From: an uncultured Prevotella sp.
GTDB lineage: Bacteria; Bacteroidota; Bacteroidia; Bacteroidales; Bacteroidaceae
Reading direction: 5' to 3'
Length of the DNA stretch: 6,618 nt
NCBI GenBank assembly: GCA_938018155.1
Contig: CALIIG010000157.1
Location: 1-6,618 of the forward strand
Shown here: positions 6,534 through 6,618 of the stretch, piece by piece
How the letters are laid out: the number at the start of each line of letters is the position of its first letter
Position numbering within the stretch: the first letter of the stretch is position 1
Notes under the pieces: generated by a model
What the model was told of the DNA's origin: nothing
Database searches by the model: none
Seen by the model: the letters and a program-made list of their open reading frames with translations, nothing else
Made by a program: the position numbers and the translations under genes

Positions 6534-6618
6534 GTTCGACGGCCGTCAGCAGCGCGTACGGCGGCCGTCACACCCATCGTTCGACGGTCGTCGTACGCGC
6601 TGCTGACGGCCGTCGAAC
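6534..6618. repeat. GC-rich 85-bp palindrome with phased 10-bp palindromic cores
   Basis: The 27 bases at 6534-6560 are the exact reverse complement of 6592-6618. Inward, pairing continues to 6569/6583 if two G-U pairs are allowed (6561/6591 and 6564/6588), giving 36 paired positions around a 13-nt loop (6570-6582). The arms are about 70% G+C, in sharp contrast to the A/T-rich DNA before them. Four copies of the self-palindromic core GACGGCCGTC or close variants lie at 6538-6547, 6560-6569, 6583-6592 and 6605-6614, with starts 22, 23 and 22 bp apart. The right arm ends exactly at the window edge, so the element may continue. The family is not recognised; it resembles a REP-like or miniature-transposon palindrome. 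Confidence 0.85.

Noticed and set aside
6534..6618. Integron attC site or invertible promoter switch
   Set aside because: The ends GTTCGAC/GTCGAAC do not fit the attC core patterns GTTRRRY/RYYYAAC and lie in the opposite order. A 13-31 base centre is too small to hold an invertible promoter, and no recombinase is nearby.
6534..6618. CRISPR array from the 22-23 bp periodic cores
   Set aside because: The repeat unit is about 10-14 bp and the intervening 8-13 bases are part of the palindrome arms. There are no unique spacers and no cas genes.

Overview
The window looks like chromosomal housekeeping DNA from a Bacteroidota member, most likely Prevotella or a close relative in the Bacteroidales. 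Four things point there. The proteins have Bacteroidota-type sequences (a DUF4290 protein, a MurA with an active-site Asp, a long RseP with an SGMIDESMD segment). There are no Shine-Dalgarno sequences and the gene leaders are A/T-rich. The promoter elements are of the TAnnTTTG type. The placement is inferred from protein recognition; no database search was run.

Layout. At the left edge is the start of a yicC-type endoribonuclease gene on the minus strand (1-263, cut by the window). A short intergenic region (264-351) holds two back-to-back TAnnTTTG elements, one for each direction. From 352 to 6197 six genes run on the plus strand with short gaps: tsaB, a DUF4290 gene of unknown function, murA, rimM, dxr and rseP. 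The gaps are 66, 3, 24, 11 and 27 nt, so this is very probably one operon or a few overlapping transcription units. It joins tRNA t6A modification, the first committed step of peptidoglycan synthesis, 30S ribosome maturation, the MEP isoprenoid pathway and intramembrane proteolysis. Dxr feeds the isoprenoid pool from which the undecaprenyl carrier is made, so it connects with MurA in envelope building. All six genes appear intact.

The right end (6198-6618) has no credible gene but is rich in structure: a wide 11-bp inverted repeat (6216-6226 / 6449-6459), a nested hairpin (6297-6371), a probable intrinsic terminator (6371-6411) and, touching the window end, a GC-rich 85-bp palindrome (6534-6618). 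That palindrome has 27-bp perfect arms that extend to 36 paired positions if G-U pairs are allowed. It is also built from four copies of a palindromic 10-mer, GACGGCCGTC or close variants, spaced 22, 23 and 22 bp apart. It is the least explained part of the window.

The most notable coding observation is that the catalytic Cys of MurA is replaced by Asp (D121), the substitution that gives intrinsic fosfomycin resistance in other bacteria. I do not see a new multi-gene defence, mobile or biosynthetic system here; the unexplained biology is in the 3' intergenic repeats and the DUF4290 gene.
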